Source: Cryptomeria japonica
Taxonomy: Eukaryota > Streptophyta > Pinopsida > Cupressales > Cupressaceae
Length of the DNA stretch: 64,000 bases
Direction of reading: 5' to 3'
Assembly: GCF_030272615.1 (NCBI RefSeq)
Contig: NW_026729284.1
Span: 51,702 to 115,701 of the forward strand
Of this stretch, positions 46,139 to 60,748 are shown in pieces. The position numbers and the translations under genes were made by a program. The notes below the pieces were generated by a model. That model did no database searches. It worked only from the letters and a program-made list of their open reading frames with translations, and was not told the DNA's origin. Positions within the stretch are counted from its first letter, which is position 1. Each line of letters begins with the position of its first letter.

Positions 46139-48791
46139 ATGCCTATGCCTATAGAAGATCACCGGCTAGAGTGGATCTGTCGATTCCAACAGCCAGACAA
46201 CTACAAACCAGCTATACACAAATTTTGAATTTTGTGTTTTGTGCATTTTTGGCATGTTTTTTCAGGCATCAAAGTCCAATCAAGATAATAGCGCTAAAAC
46301 CATGTTTTAATGCTATTGTCGCCTAGAATAGCACTATTATGCCGCAATGGTGCTATTGTATAGTAGTTGTAGCGCTTGTGTTAGGTTTAGTGCTTTCATT
46401 ACATAGTAGTAGTGGTATTGTAGTATTAGCACGTTTGTATGTTTGTTGTAGTGCTGTTGTTATTGAATAGCATTGTTGTGTAGTTAATTTAGCGTGTTTG
46501 ATTGTTTAGCACTTTTGTGCACAAATTGTGGCGCTATTGTGAGCAGAATAGCACTATTGTGATAAAAATTCCCCAGTGTTAGAGAACATAGCCTGATGTC
46601 TCAGTTGATTGTTTGATTGGTTGTTTTGGTGAATTATAGCAGCCCCCTTGAGACTAGGTCATTATGATAAATGTCTGTTGTAGTCTAGGATTGCCATAAT
46701 CGATTACCTATTGAGACCCGAAGATACTTGATCAAAGTATCTGTTGATAGTCTAGGTTGAAAACTTAAGAAAGTTTGTACCAAAACAACTAATGTTTGTT
46801 GATGTGTGTAAGAGGACGTGCCTGTTCTACAGATGCCGGAGCAGCATCCTGCCACATAGCAGCTGACAGAGGCAGACAGATTCTGCGTCGCTGCGACTAG
46901 TTTGTACGATATGATCTATCGTCCCGTGATTCGGATGAATTGCGGACTGATGACAGCACTGGCCGAGCATTGGCATAGTGAGATATGTACCTTCTACCTG
47001 GCGATGGGAGAGATGACAGTGATGCTAGAGGATGTGTGGAGGATACTACACATCCTGATTAGAGGGGAGCTGGTGACCTATGATCAAGCATTAGGGACGA
47101 CGACGGTGTAGAGAATATTTGCTGATGATGTTTATATTGAGGATGACTTTGTATCCTAGGAGGACATAGTAGCATTGTATGAGCCTTTACCAATAGTTTT
47201 ATCCAGGATCGTCGGGGGTTTGGTGTGCCCCGACTGACGTTCACATGGACTAGCCGTTGGTTGGGACCAGGTGATTGAGAAGATGATGACTGAGAGGACC
47301 CACTATGCCTGGGGACCATGTGTGCTAGCACATATTTATAGGGAGCTACACGAGGTGGTGTACCGAGAGAAGAGATCACTAGCAGTAGGGATCACATTAC
47401 TACACATCTGGGCTTGGGAGCACTTGCCAGTCACACGAACAGTCTACTTGATATTTAGGGTGATATATCAGCCCTATGTTTATATGTATGGAGGGATGAT
47501 GAGCCAGCCCCATCTGAGGAAGTTGGATTTTTTGTGACGGGCTTTAGATGACCTAGATACAGTGATATGGAGGTTGTATATCGAGTGTGAGCCTTGGGAG
47601 GATGATGCAGAAGTGCTACTGTATGTATTTATGACACACTTTTTGATTGGGCGCACATCCTACCTTATAGAGAGACAGGTGCCAGGGAGAGTGATGAGGC
47701 AGTTTTGACGGAGGTAGGGATTGTCGAGAGGCTCAGGGGAGTATGCATGGGTAGTACGGGAGAGATTTTAGTGGGGACCAATGTTACCATATGATCAGGC
47801 CTTGATAGAGTTCCAGAATTTACAGGCGAGACCAGGGCATATGAGGCCTGAGATTGTCGATGCAGGGGTGACAGAGGAGTACACACAGTATCATACTGCA
47901 CATCTGATTATATAGATTTCAGATCCGATCGAGCCTATACCACCTTTTGAGGATGAGAGGAGATGATAAAGGAGGAAGAGAGGAGGTCGAGGAGTAGGAG
48001 GAGGAGATGGAGGTGGTGGAGGAGGATTTGGTGGAGCAGGAAAAGGTGGAGGAGGAGATGGAGGTGGTGGAGTATTTGGTGGAGCAGGAGGAGGTGGAGG
48101 ACGAGGAGGATTTGGTGGTGGAGGGGGATTTGGAGGTGGAGGTGGTGGAGGAGGATGATTACAGAGGAGAGGTAGAGGGGGAGAGTCGTTGCGACTATCA
48201 CAGGGTCCACTGATACGAGGGGCTGCCAAAGAAGGAGGTAGGGATATTGGTGGGGGTGTAGTGCCTATGGAGATGGGAGAGGGAGCCATAGGTGGAGGAG
48301 AGGTTCCTATGGAGATGGGAGGGGGAGAGATAGGTGGAGGAGATGGAGATGTATGGGAGTATATGATTTTACACTCACAGACTCGGTTAGAGGATAGCGA
48401 GGCAGAGATTGCAGCTAGAGATGTCCAACTATTTGCATGGGAGGTGGAGCTGACTGTAGTGAGGAAAGAGAGAGATGATCTGGTGGACAGGTTGAGGGAG
48501 GTGCAGGATAGAGTCCAAGTCTTGGAGGGAGCATAGGCATAGGGTCCAACTGAGGTGGTGTTGAGGGAGATGTGACAGGCAAGTGGAGAGATTGACTATT
48601 GGTGGGGAATATATGAGCTGGTTGTGCCAGTTAGTCAGCAAGCACTGAGCTATTCTAAGATGCGGTGGGCAAGATCAAAGTGGTCACAGAGGGCTCAGAG
48701 AAGTGGGGGTGTTATGGGTCCTCCTCAGTGAGGTGGTGGGGGAGGAGTAGGGGGTAGTCGTGGTGCAGCATCTGGCCAGAGTGCCATTTGA
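46139..48791 (+). pseudogene. PMD protein, antisense passenger ORF (broken, copy 2)
   Basis: Copy of 17222-19874 with the same long frame and the same stops. Two substitutions were noticed: 46811 G to A, which removes the AG of the acceptor-like GTGTAG and creates a new AG one base downstream, and 47732 T to C in the PMD part. Both copies were already disabled before duplication, since they share the stops. Confidence 0.75.
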
Positions 48792-49749
48792 GATATTTTA
48801 GGTACTTGTTACATTATTATTTTGGACTGTGACTTGGATGGATTTTGGTAGTCGATATATTTTGACATCATTGTACTATGATACATGTAATCTTTTTTTT
48901 TAATGTGATATATGAAGAGATCCCATGCTTTGATATTATATGCATATGTATGATGACACCTATATTGTTGATACAGGATGATGATTATGAGTTATGCTTA
49001 GATTCATGCTATGGATGATTTGATTACTATATATACATGGTGATGATATGATTTCTAGATGCATGCTATGGATGATTTGTCTAATTATGTGGATGCAGGT
49101 AGAAGATGGACGATGCTTGTGGTAATGATGTTAATTATGATGTAATGATGATGATGTATGCAAAAATAATGAGTTGAAATAATGCATAATGATGTTTGTG
49201 ATAGATAATACTTGTTCATTTTTTATGATATGATATGAGTAAATGATGCATGTTGTAAGATGAATCTAAGTGAATCAAATGTGTATGCAAATGTGATGTA
49301 TGAATGCACTTTAAATGGATGAACAAATGTTGATACAAATGTTTATGTATGAATGCACTTAAATGAATGTATCTAAATGATGTAATGTTTATGAGATGTA
49401 TTTAAAATTAATCTAAATGACTAAAATGATTCAAAACATAACTAAGTGATAAATGAGATTGAAATGATAATGCAAATAAATGCAAATAGGGGATAAAGAA
49501 TAATGAATAACTGCACCTTAATGCAATTAAAGGATAATGAATAACTGCACCTTAGTGCAATTGGAGGATAATGCATGCATCTCATGAATCTAGATGAAAC
49601 AAAATGGGGAAAAATGCACCTATGAAATGAATTCTAAATGAACTTAAAGGATGATGAAAGGAATGCATATTTAAAATGAATGCACTACATGGATGAATGA
49701 ATGTTCTTTATAACAAATTCACTTAAATGAAATGCAACTAAATTATAGT
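48792..49749 (+). repeat. ATG-rich low-complexity tract (copy 2)
   Basis: Copy of 19875-20832, including the 34-base tandem units at 49500-49567. Confidence 0.6.
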
Positions 49750-50535
49750 TGTAGACACCTAAAATTGTTTAGTCTAATTAAATAAATATCTTTATTTATT
49801 TAATTATTTTAAGCCTAATTCTTCTATTAATTAAATAAATCTTTATTTATTTAACTAATTCATTTATCCTCTTTTAGCCTTATTTCTCATTTAAATAAAT
49901 ACTTTTATTTATTTAAATTATCCTTTTCCTAAATTAAATAGATATCTTATTTATTTAATTGATCCCACTTCCTCTATTAATTAAATAAATCTTTATTTAT
50001 TTAATTAATTCATTAACCTTTTCTACCCATGACACATGTCATTCATCTCTTAATTCCTACACTACCTACCCTTTCATTATTTTCTTATTTTCTCTACCTA
50101 CCCTCTAATCCTAGCTGACTATTTATCTCTTACACCTCCAATCTTATCCCTCCATTTCCTACAGTGTCTTCTATATAAGAGGACACTTCCTTCATTATCA
50201 ACCCTGATTAGTTGACTTCTCAACTACATTACACTTTCAAACTTGCATATGCGATCAAGCCTACTTTCAACCACATTTCCGTTCTTTGTTGAGCTCTTGT
50301 GCACATATAAAATCTAAGAGCAAATATATCAAGCAAGATAAATGGAGATAGGAAGAATGGAGATCTAAACCCTATTGGACATGTGATGGTATAATCTTTG
50401 TGATTTCATTTGATTTGCATTGTCTTAGGTAATCTTCATAAGTTATGGTGGATCTTTGTTGTTGTTAGGCTAGGGTTTTGTGGTTGAATTCATTTAGTCT
50501 TTCAATATTGTTGTTTTCCATTTTCACCATATACA
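49750..50535 (+). mobile_element. Ty3/gypsy 5' LTR (element 2, copy 2)
   Basis: Copy of 20833-21618 with the same AT palindromes, TATA box (about 50171-50182) and PBS-like TTTTGGCACGCCCC directly downstream. A substitution at 50845 (A to C) lies in the following leader. Confidence 0.7.
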
Positions 50536-50976
50536 TTTTGGCACGCCCCATGGGACATAGATTTTTGTTAGATCTATGTTTTTTGCAGGTTTTTCTAACC
50601 CTATATTGCTGTTTTGTAAAACAATTTGGAGAAAACCTTGTGCAGCTAGGGTTTTGGACACAAAATCAAGATCTTGGAGAGATTTGATCCTATCTCACAA
50701 ACGTATTAGAATTTTTGCACAGAATTTTATTGGCAAGTTGAAGACAGTATCAATAGATTTCAATCCAAAATTTAGAATTTTTGGAGCACATTTTCATTTT
50801 CTATGAATTTTTTATGATTTTTCATAAACAATTAATTTTGAGAGCAAATCAGTGAATTGTTCGGGTTTTCTTACATTTTTGGAAATATCTCATAATTATA
50901 CACAACATCTGTTCTTTGTGATTTTAATTTTGATGCAAAAAAATTCTTAAAAAATCAGATCTTTAAAGATCCATTC

Positions 50977-52827
50977 CCAAAACATGACAAGGAAAAAGCT
51001 AAAGCCATAGATGAGCAAACCAACTATACCAAAGAATCCTATAACTATGATTCAATTGTTGATCACATTTCAATGGACAATTATGTCTCTACCATTATCA
51101 TCAAGGACAAAACGCATGAGAATTCTACCCAAAGACCCAAGGTTGTCCTGAAAGGAATTAGATCTTCTTCCGAACCTACCTCTTAGTGTAATGTTACAAC
51201 TCATCGAGGAAAATTCACTTTACAAGGTGCTCCAGCTAAAAAGACTACTTCCTTATCAACCAAACTTGAGTATGACCTTGTAGAACAGTTAGGGAAGAAA
51301 CCCACACCTATCTCCATCCTTGAACTTTTACGCATATCCCCTGCACATAAGGCCATTCTTGACAAAACCTTGAGAGACACTTCCATCCCTATTGATCTAA
51401 ACATGGACCAGTTTCAATCCTTGGTGGGATACCTTTCTGTTCCACACTCCCTTACATTCACAGAAGCTGATGACGCCTCTGTGAGCCAACCACATAATGC
51501 ACCTTTACACATTGAAACCTTCCTACATAAACATTGAATAAAGCGAGTCTTGATAGATGGAGGAGCAGGTCTAAACATTTGTACATTGAGCACTATCAAA
51601 CAATTGGGATATTCTGATAAAGCTGTGAATTCTACAAACAAAATTACCATCAAAGCATATGATGATGAAGAGCATTCATCCAAAGGCATAGTCACTTTAC
51701 CTCTTAGAGTTGGGCCAATTACAAAAGATGAGGTTTGTCAAGTCCTTGACCTCGATCTCACATACAACATATTGCTAGGACGTCCATGGATTCATGAGAT
51801 GAGCGCATTACCATCTACATACCATCGATGTATCAAGTTTTCACACAATGGAGTTGAAGTTATCATCAAAGCTGATCCTAACCCATTCATATATTGCAAC
51901 AATCTATGACCTAGATCAGAAATAACAATCCCAATCAATTTAGAGGCTATTCCTTCATCAACTTATGTGGATCCAGAATCATTAAAGGCTTCTACATCCA
52001 AACAAATAGAGCTAAAAGAAAAATTCAAGATTAAAGACATGAGATGTGGTGAGTATATCTGTCATGCTGATCAACTCCCACTATCTCCTAAGACATTCAG
52101 TCGACAGGAACAACCTACAAAAAATTTGCAATGCCAAGGAATTGGGTGTGAACCACCTAGTGTTGTGGCTACTATGTCTGAATGCAAATCACCTCTAGTG
52201 CTGCAAGCAGCTCTTGATATCAATAGTCCTAAGAGTGGTTCCAACAAAGAATCTATTGAGCATATCACCAACCCTCTTGATAACTCACATAGCTTTACCA
52301 TATCATCCACTTATTCCATTTCCAGTCCTCTCCCAGACTTGGATCAACAAGAATTACAAAAGCCCTTACTAATTGGGGATGAAAAATTAAGCCTTGAAAA
52401 GAAAAAACTAAAAGTGAAAACTAAAGAAAAGTCTTTTAGTTCAAATCAAAATCAAAAGCTATTGGACTCTGAAAAAATCAAGGTCAAGGATAAAAATCCT
52501 ATGAAAGAAAAAGAACAAGAGTTGATCTCCCCTAATATCAAAATAACTGGGGGCAAAAGTTCTACAATTTTAAGTCAAAAAGCATACTTGTTGATCTGAA
52601 GTCTCTATCATGTCATGATACTTTCACTTCTTTTCACAAGCATAAGCCTTCATCACTCATCCACTTGTTCCACACATTCTTTCCCTTCTAGCAATACATC
52701 ATGGACCTTTAAGGGAGCTTCCTTGAGGGACTTTGTTATCAGGGATGCTGAAACTTCTTTAGGTGATTGTGGTATTGTTGCCTTTAAAAAAGAATCTTGT
52801 TATTACAATATTCAACATAATTATTAA
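50977..52827 (+). pseudogene. Ty3/gypsy gag-protease remnant (element 2, copy 2)
   Basis: Copy of 22060-23910 with the IDGGAGLNIC and NILLGRPWIH protease blocks and the same stops. Confidence 0.85.
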
Positions 52828-52846
52828 ATTGATACAAGAAGGATTT

Positions 52847-53882
52847 CTAAATTGTCACCTCTTGGAGAGGCTTTTTTATGATGAAACCTTGTTCAAGTAT
52901 GGTGGAGGACTGAAATGAGCTGCTGCACCCATTTATCGTGCATTTGGTTGGACAATATTTCTCATTGCACTGATGTGCTTTATGGTTCGATTCAATCGCC
53001 ACAACACAGGGATTAATGCAGCTTGGAAGAGAGCATTTTCTGTTGCACATATGTTGAGGGGAATCGCACTTGTGCTGGCCAGGCTGCCCTGGCCACAGAG
53101 AACATTTCTCATTACAATTTGAAGATGTCTCATATAAGTAACAGCTCTGGCCACATGTATGATTTTTCCTTTTGCAATTGTGATTTCCTTCATGCCCTGC
53201 TAAATCCCCGCATAAGCTTAAGCTGTCTCCTTCTCGAGTACAATAACTGCAGTTTTCTGTACACAAATGACTCCCCATGCAAGAATGACGGTCACCATGC
53301 CCTTTCTCCATCACACATCTCCAGAAGCAAACAGAACATTTGCATCCACAAACTGATAGTCCTTGCTTTACTTTGCCAAGAGCTACATTAGCCTCTAGCT
53401 GCAACCTTTGCTCCTCGTCATCATCACAGAAATCTGTGGTGTTTGAACTTATAGAAGACTCCCCGACAGCAACAGGAAAATCAGGAACTCCTTCCTGTGT
53501 GTTGAAATTATCCAAAACCCTTAATTCTTCATTTGTATCTGTCACAGAAAGGCATCCCATGTGGACCGCAGACGTAAGATTTCTCCTCAGGATATCAACT
53601 GTCATAGCCACTCGCTTGCTGTCAATATCAGTCCAGTCCTTGGCTGCAATCTGAGCTATAATAAGCTTCAGATCCCTCATGAAGGTGAATCCACTGTAAT
53701 AGCAAGAATCGATTCTTTATGTCACCGCTTCTGCTAGCTCACTCAGGCTCTCTCTATAATACTCAGATCTATTATAAGGAGCCATAGCAGCAATCTCGAC
53801 CTTTCCGTCGTACATTTTAAAAATGAAATTGTTCATTTGTGCTTTCCTACACAATGATCCTGATAGTTGCATTTATAATTAT
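52847..53882 (-). pseudogene. Cys/His-rich C-terminal fragment (copy 2)
   Basis: Copy of 23930-24965 with the same single internal TAA and the same cysteine pattern. Confidence 0.45.
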
Positions 53883-54057
53883 CTGAAATTTAACTTTCAT
53901 TAAATCAAAATAAAGAACTATTAGATCTTCATACAACTTCGCTTCCACCGACTTTCTCAACAACAACTCAAACCAATCACACCTCCTTCCTACCACTCCC
54001 GACAGGAACTTCGCTGCTTGCAGCTCTCGCTAAAAAAGGGTTTGGGTGGTACATCAT

Positions 54058-54187
54058 GGCGCTTGCTATGAGGCCCTTTAAACAGCACCCCATAGCTCCC
54101 TACTTCATAGGTTGCACGATGCTGCAGGAGGAGGCTAGGAAGTAGGGGGCCATGGGGTGCTGTTTAAAGGACCCCATAGCCAGCGCC
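54058..54187. repeat. Long imperfect hairpin (copy 2)
   Basis: Copy of 25141-25270 with identical arms and loop. Confidence 0.8.
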
Positions 54188-55119
54188 TAAAAACAGATGA
54201 GACGATATGTACGTACGGCTCATTAGGCACATTACCAAGTAAACACTATCATTAAAGTCTAGTTAAACTCCGTCAGTAGTTCGATCGTGCACACAGATCA
54301 ACTTGATTGTTTTCCTGTGCATTAATGACCTTATTTCAGAGTTCACATGCCAAGCGATGCAACTAGCAACTGATGAAAATGATCCTGAGATCAACTTAGA
54401 GGTGTACTGTAAAAACACAGTTGTAAAGCATCTGCATTTTGCAGGGATTTCTCACATGCGCAAAGTTGATAATTATAGCGCTTTCATCATTAAAGAGCCA
54501 AGTTCCACTAATTGACAAAATTGTCATGTGAGCTCTGAAACGAAGCCAAGTCCTGTAGAGAAAAACTGGTGAGTTGATATGTACGTACCGCTCAAATATG
54601 GAGTTTTGTTAGCGTGGCAAGGACATTTGGTTGCAGCAGAGCAATAGCACAAATGTTGTTCAGTTCAGTGTTTAAATGGTGATTTGCATTTTAGATAGTT
54701 CATTTATTATGCGGATGATAATGTTGAAGTAGTTATATTAAAGAATTGATCAGTATTTGTATAAAAGATTAATAATAGTTGTATGATAGACCTAAAACGG
54801 AAAAGTAATGAGCAATGTATTTGTGCATAGATGATCATCTATTAGTTCTTCCGCACAATTTCAATAATATTTGAAGGTCTCTTAAACATTAGGTTATATA
54901 TTTTATTGGAAATGTTTATTAAAATATTAATATTTCATATTTTAATAAATTTGGTTCACATTTTATTATCAAATAATTGTAGAATTAAATAATATGGAGC
55001 CCTTTAACTTGCACATTCTAATCTTAAACCTAATAATCACCATTAAAGATTCCTACCTCATTCTTATACTCTTGCCTCTTGTCACTAATTACAAATCTCA
55101 ATCTTCTAGCTACATTTAC

Positions 55120-55388
55120 AATGACTAGGCTTAACTATATTAATTTGCAAGCGAGGATACAAACATACATCTTTGTCCATCTAGAATAAGTTGAAGAGTT
55201 ATTGGAAGAGGAGACCATGATATAAGCATGATCACTCTAGGCTATGGAAGTGGGAATGACTAGGCTTAACTATATTAATTTGCAGCGAGGATACAAACAT
55301 ACATCTTTGTCCATCTAGAATAAGTTGAAGAGTTATTGGAAGAGGAGACCATGATATAAGCATGATCACTCTAGGCTATGGAAGTGGG
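55120..55388. repeat. 135-bp tandem duplication (copy 2)
   Basis: Copy of 26203-26471 with the same one-base difference between the two units. Confidence 0.93.
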
Positions 55389-56133
55389 AAATTTCAACCA
55401 CACCAGCTACTTGAGCGATTCATAAATTATGATTATGTGTGCCTATAGCCACTCCCAACCTCACTTCTTTCCTTGATTTGATCCTACCAAAACCAACATC
55501 CTACTATTTCTCATTCAATTCCACAATGAAATATCAATTGTAAATACTACAATCATTATGTATAAATGATGTCATGTATCCATTTTCTAGTAAATTGTTT
55601 ATAAATTGTGTTTTATTTACATACATGAATTTAATGCTCCCTTACCTTCTATAGATCCTTTTGATATTGCAATTGAACTTAACCTAAATGTTTTATCATA
55701 TCAATTGAGCACACATTTACATGATTGGTTTTATGTGGTAGTATTTTAAGTCATTTAATTGCATTCATTTTACATCTCTAATCCCTCAAACAATATTTCT
55801 TATTTAAGAATGTTAAAGGAGGATCAACATAAAAAAATTGGATTTTGTGCACAAAAAACGAAAGATGAAATCATATTTGAGGGTCCTTGCTTACTATATT
55901 TGATCCTTGTATGGTTTTGAGAGGTTGAACTAGAAAAACTTATCTCCTTGTGACATAATGAGAACTCTTCAAAAAAAAAAAAATGGCTAGTCTGTAGATA
56001 TTCAAAGTAGTGAAAGCCAAGTTCCACATGGAAACAAGAAACAAAGTAGAACAAGTTACTACATATTGTTAAATATGTATTTATATGATGAGTTTATGGT
56101 CTTAGATCTAAGTTGGAGGTCTACACTTAGTAG

Positions 56134-56136
<3 letters not shown>

Positions 56137-56208
<72 letters not shown>
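56137..56208. repeat. (GA)36 microsatellite (copy 2)
   Basis: 36 uninterrupted GA units, five more than copy 1, preceded by two AGG triplets instead of three: +10 and -3 bases give the 7-base difference in unit length. Confidence 0.97.
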
Positions 56209-56211
<3 letters not shown>

Positions 56212-56523
56212 TTTAATTAAAAGGTAGTTTCTTTTATCCTATAAATTTCAATTTAGATTTTGTAGTTTGAAATTTAATTTATTATATAAATAAAATTCAA
56301 AATACAATTATTAGTATTTTAATTATTATTTGTCTTAGACATTTTTAATTACATGTCTTAGATAGGTTGTTACATGCACGAAACCAGATCAAAGCCTTAG
56401 ACGAGATGCTTAAGTCTTGAAGCCAAACAATATATATAAATAGATGTCGACTCATCCTATTTTTCAACTTCTTTAAGGTGGGTTGAATAGAATGATAAAA
56501 CTTTCTAGACCTTTCAACCTTCC

Positions 56524-56794
56524 TTTTGATGCATTTTTTGATGAGTGGAACTAACATAATAGAACTTTCTAGACTATTCTGACTCTTCCTTCCTACATGG
56601 ATCACACAACATAATACAACTTATTGTCCTATGAGAATTCATTTTTCTGTGGATCGCCTAGCATGATATAGCTTGCTAGCTCGTAGAATCCATGTTACCT
56701 TGTTTCTCTCTCTCATAGATCACCCAACATAACACAACTTGCTAGTCTATGGCATCCACGTTTTCTCATTTCTTCTCCCCATGAACTCATAGCT
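56524..56794. repeat. Degenerate ~65-bp tandem repeats (copy 2)
   Basis: Copy of 27600-27870. Confidence 0.6.
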
Positions 56795-57204
56795 TTGCTA
56801 GTTGTTGGATCACAAGTTCATTATTTGATGCATGCTCTTTCTCTTTCTAGGTGACTACTTGTGTTCTTGTAATAACATTCCGAGAATCAAATTAGTGGCT
56901 AAGACATTTTTATTTTTATTATTGAGGTCTCTTCAACTGGTTGACTTAGAGATTTTTGTTTTAGTACTAATCCCTTTGTTTTGTGTCTTTTGTCTTTGAT
57001 TTCCTTTTTTTGACTTTTTTTATTTTGTCTTGTTTTGTGTTCCCTTGCATGTGTTTGGATGAGTAAAGATCTTAAGATTGGGGGCTTGGTTCCTCAAAAT
57101 TAGTGATGGCTTATCTCTTTGTGATCTTGCTCCTATTTTCTCCTCTCTTTTTTCCTCATCTTTCTACTTTATCGTGAGTATTTGCATAAAATCGTACTCT
57201 TGTT

Positions 57205-57841
57205 AAAGTGGGGGATAAACATAACATCGTAAATTGTAATCGATATAATTCACACCTCCTTCTTGTGGCCCTACTTTAGTTCATCCAATCCTAGTTCTTC
57301 CCTACACCTATTTTGGCTCATTTTACTTGAAATTTTATGTCACCTAATTGCATGACCTAGTGGACCCCATCCTAGAATGTTGCTCTCCAAGATACAACCT
57401 TGTTTTTCCTATTTTGGGAGGAGAAGGGCGCTTGGGGGACCCCTATCTAGACCAGGATGTCTTGGGTGCCATGGTCCCCCTTAAACAAGTCCTAAATTAA
57501 ATAGGACTGGGCACTATGCCTCCTCAATTTATTTTTCTCCACATACCTCAATGTAACCATTGGAGGTAAGCCTTACTGGTAATTTACCAATGAAACTATA
57601 TATAAAGGCATCCTATCAATTAAATTTGATTATCATTTTCATACCCCATCATTTGTGCATACACCAATCATTTGTTATCAAGCATTCTTAAGCACTCAAG
57701 GTAGGATTTCATCCCACCATATTCTTAAAACATCATGGAGAAAATTGTATCATTCCTCATGCAAGCATGTATGTTCTATTAGGTCATGTTCATGTTATGT
57801 CAAGTCATGTTATTGCATTGACATATGTGATCACATTCAAA
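57205..57841 (+). promoter_or_regulatory. LTR-like promoter region (copy 2)
   Basis: Copy of 28281-28917: polypurine-like AAAGTGGGGGA followed by the TATA box at about 57595-57609, running into copy 3. Confidence 0.35.
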
Positions 57842-58916
57842 GAGGATTGCACAATCAACTTCAATAAGTCATTACTGATTTGAGGTATTATGATATAGAA
57901 TTTACTTTAGTATTTCAGTTACAAGTTGAATTTAATTCAAGGCTTTATCTCTTGAACTGGGGTTTAACCTTTAAGGCAAATCCCCATCAACAACCCTATT
58001 TCTTTCTTTTTGTGTGAAGGGAATTATCTCAAGAGTTGTGATTGGGAAATCTGGTACTAGTGTCAATGACAACGATCAGACTCAACTTTTGAAGGTGCAA
58101 AAAGTAGAGGACTAGGGTGATCAAATCCCCTCGATCTCATGAATTTTTGACAACCTTTCAATGATGGATTATGTATGTCATCCTAATTTGGAAAACATCC
58201 AGTCTATTTGCCCCTGATACTTGGAGGACTAGGGCAATCTGCTCCCTTAGTCTTGACAATTATGCCTAAATATTTCTTTGTAGGTTCTGATCCATTTTCC
58301 CACCTCAGATCTAAGTTTACATCTCTGCATGATATCTAGAACATTATGTTACTATTATTCAATATCCATTTCTCATTATTTTTCCTAGATCTAGCATTAC
58401 AACTTAACCCTAATTGCTATTCAAATTTAACTCTAACAAGGTAAGGATTAACTTGATCCGAGTTTAGTTATTTCAGGATTGAATAAATTAAATTCCTTCC
58501 CTTGATGTGAGGTTGGTCCCAAGTGAAATTAGTGGCTTTATTATCAATCCAGGTGGTGAAACCCTAATTTATCAATACCTTACAATTTGTATAATTTAAT
58601 TATATAGTTTTGAAGTAAGATTTTTTTCAATGGTGACTTGCAATGGAAAAGATTATTTCTAAACCCAAAATGTGTTCCTAATTATATCAATAAAAATAGA
58701 ACATTTTTCTAGTTGGGTATTCCCCCCAAAAAAATTCAGAAGGCTTCATTTCATTCTTTTTAGCATCCATTCTATTCTCTAAGAAACATTAACAACAAAT
58801 TGCCAAAATGGTATCAAATTTATTTTGTATCAAATAATTTTTGTTGTTGTTGTTGTTTAAAAACTTATGTGAGGGTTTCGGATTTGTACTATTTAATGAC
58901 CTATTTTTTGTTGTTG

Positions 58917-59186
58917 AAATGGAAGTATGACAAATCTCCCAATATATGTCAGGAGAAGGGAGTAGTCTTGGATGGTTTGAAGTCATCAACCCAAGTACAA
59001 GATTACTTCATTATAGTATACAAGTGCTGAAATATTTTCCCTTTAAAATTACGCTAGATGTAGGTAAATTTGAAAGGGAAGTAGGACAAATCTCTCGGAA
59101 AAATCACATGACATAAGAAGGGAGTAGGCTTGGATGGTTTGAAGTCATCAAACTAAGCACAAAATTTCTTCGCTATAGTATACAAC
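58917..59186. repeat. Imperfect ~156-bp direct repeat (copy 3)
   Basis: Copy of 1076-1345. Confidence 0.7.
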
Positions 59187-60580
59187 AAAAAAAAGTTCTT
59201 GAGAGTTTCAAGTTCTCCACAAAAATGGACCCTAGGGGTTAATAATTCATAGATGAAAGATGTGAGAGATAAATGGAAGACCTTGATAAATAAATTACTA
59301 AGCAAAAATATCAATCTTGGACTCAAGAATAGTTGATCAAACAACCTCAAATAATGTACTAGGAAACATAATCAATCTTGAACTCAAGAATAGCTAAAGA
59401 AATCTACTTTAAAATCCACACTGCAAGTGTACATAGAGAATTAGAGGCACCAATAAAAATTTAATTAGGCTACCATGAGAAGATGGGCCATAAGAAAAAA
59501 AGAAAAAATTTTAGGGCAGGGAATTATAAAATTTTGGTGTTGGAAATGGTATACTATTGAAATATTAGAAGTTTTGTTTGGTTATAATTACTCCTATAAA
59601 AATAGATTTAGATGTGCTATTGGGAGCATATAATGGCTCGAATTAAAAAAAATTAAATTTATCAGATCTTAAAATCTAATTTTTAATATTTTTATATACA
59701 TGTATATGTACAAAAGGAAAATAAACCTTTTCAAATTTTGATCTAGGCTATTCAAATCTAATGGTACAAATTAATCTAGATTAGTAAACAATAGTTGTGT
59801 TCTAGTGTCAATTTAGAATAGAAAAATAAGCATCAAAAGAAACATGATGGATAATGATACTTAGTTTTATAATTAATGTGATGGAATAAATTTAATTTAA
59901 AACTAGCTTTGATGATTTTATATAAAAAATTAAATACTTTCTTTGTGTCTTGTATCTATTATTGTGGGTTTAGACACAAATTTTCTTAGTAAAATTTATT
60001 ACCCAATGCTATTACAATGAACCTCTTAAAATATATTAGCAAATCACAAAGTACAGAAATAATTGCACAAAATTGAGACAAAACATATATTAATATATTG
60101 AATTAAGAAAATTTTCAATGTAGAACATCATTGGTCTCTTTGAGGGGGCAATATCATGAGTTCATGCTTGCAACAATAAAATTCATAAATGACTATAGTA
60201 GTATACATACGCTCTACATGTACTAATTTTACCTAATACGTGGTTATTATTTTCAAACATGTGAGATTAACTAACATAGGAAAAGAGATGATTTACAAAG
60301 CGTATATATCCAATTCTTTCCTTATGTATACCTCAATGCAAAAGTAATTATTTAATAAAATAGTTAGGACTATGGTTCCTTATATGCCCTCACTCTTAAA
60401 CGAGGATTTATTATCAAATCTTGAGATGAGAATTTTTTTGTTGCCTTTCGAAGAGTGATTAGACCACATTACATATTTGTGTTGCATAGCATGCTACTAG
60501 AAGAGAACTTAAATTATAATGTAGATTTGTATTTGGTATGAATGACAATCAAGTATACATTCTGGTGCCAAGAGCATAAA

Positions 60581-60748
60581 TCCCTTCATATCAAACATAG
60601 GTAATGTACCAACTAAGCGTGAATACACTAGAAAATATTCATCTTAAAAACAAAAATGGATTACTCCCTTCATATCAAACATAGGTAATGTACCAACTAA
60701 GCGTGAATACACTAGAAAATATTCATCTTAAAAAAAAAAATGGATTAC
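60581..60748. repeat. 84-bp tandem duplication (copy 3)
   Basis: Copy of 2740-2907, including the same A-tract difference between the two units. Confidence 0.93.

Larger units (their letters stand above)
28918..57841. repeat. 28.9-kb tandem array, copy 2
   Basis: Second, complete copy, 28924 bases long. It differs from copy 1 at the six positions I noticed: 6263/35180 T to C, 9794/38711 T to C, 15406/44323 G to A, 17894/46811 G to A, 18815/47732 T to C and 21928/50845 A to C. A longer GA microsatellite with one AGG fewer gives the net +7 bases. The list comes from reading, not from an alignment, so a few differences may be missed. Confidence 0.97.
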
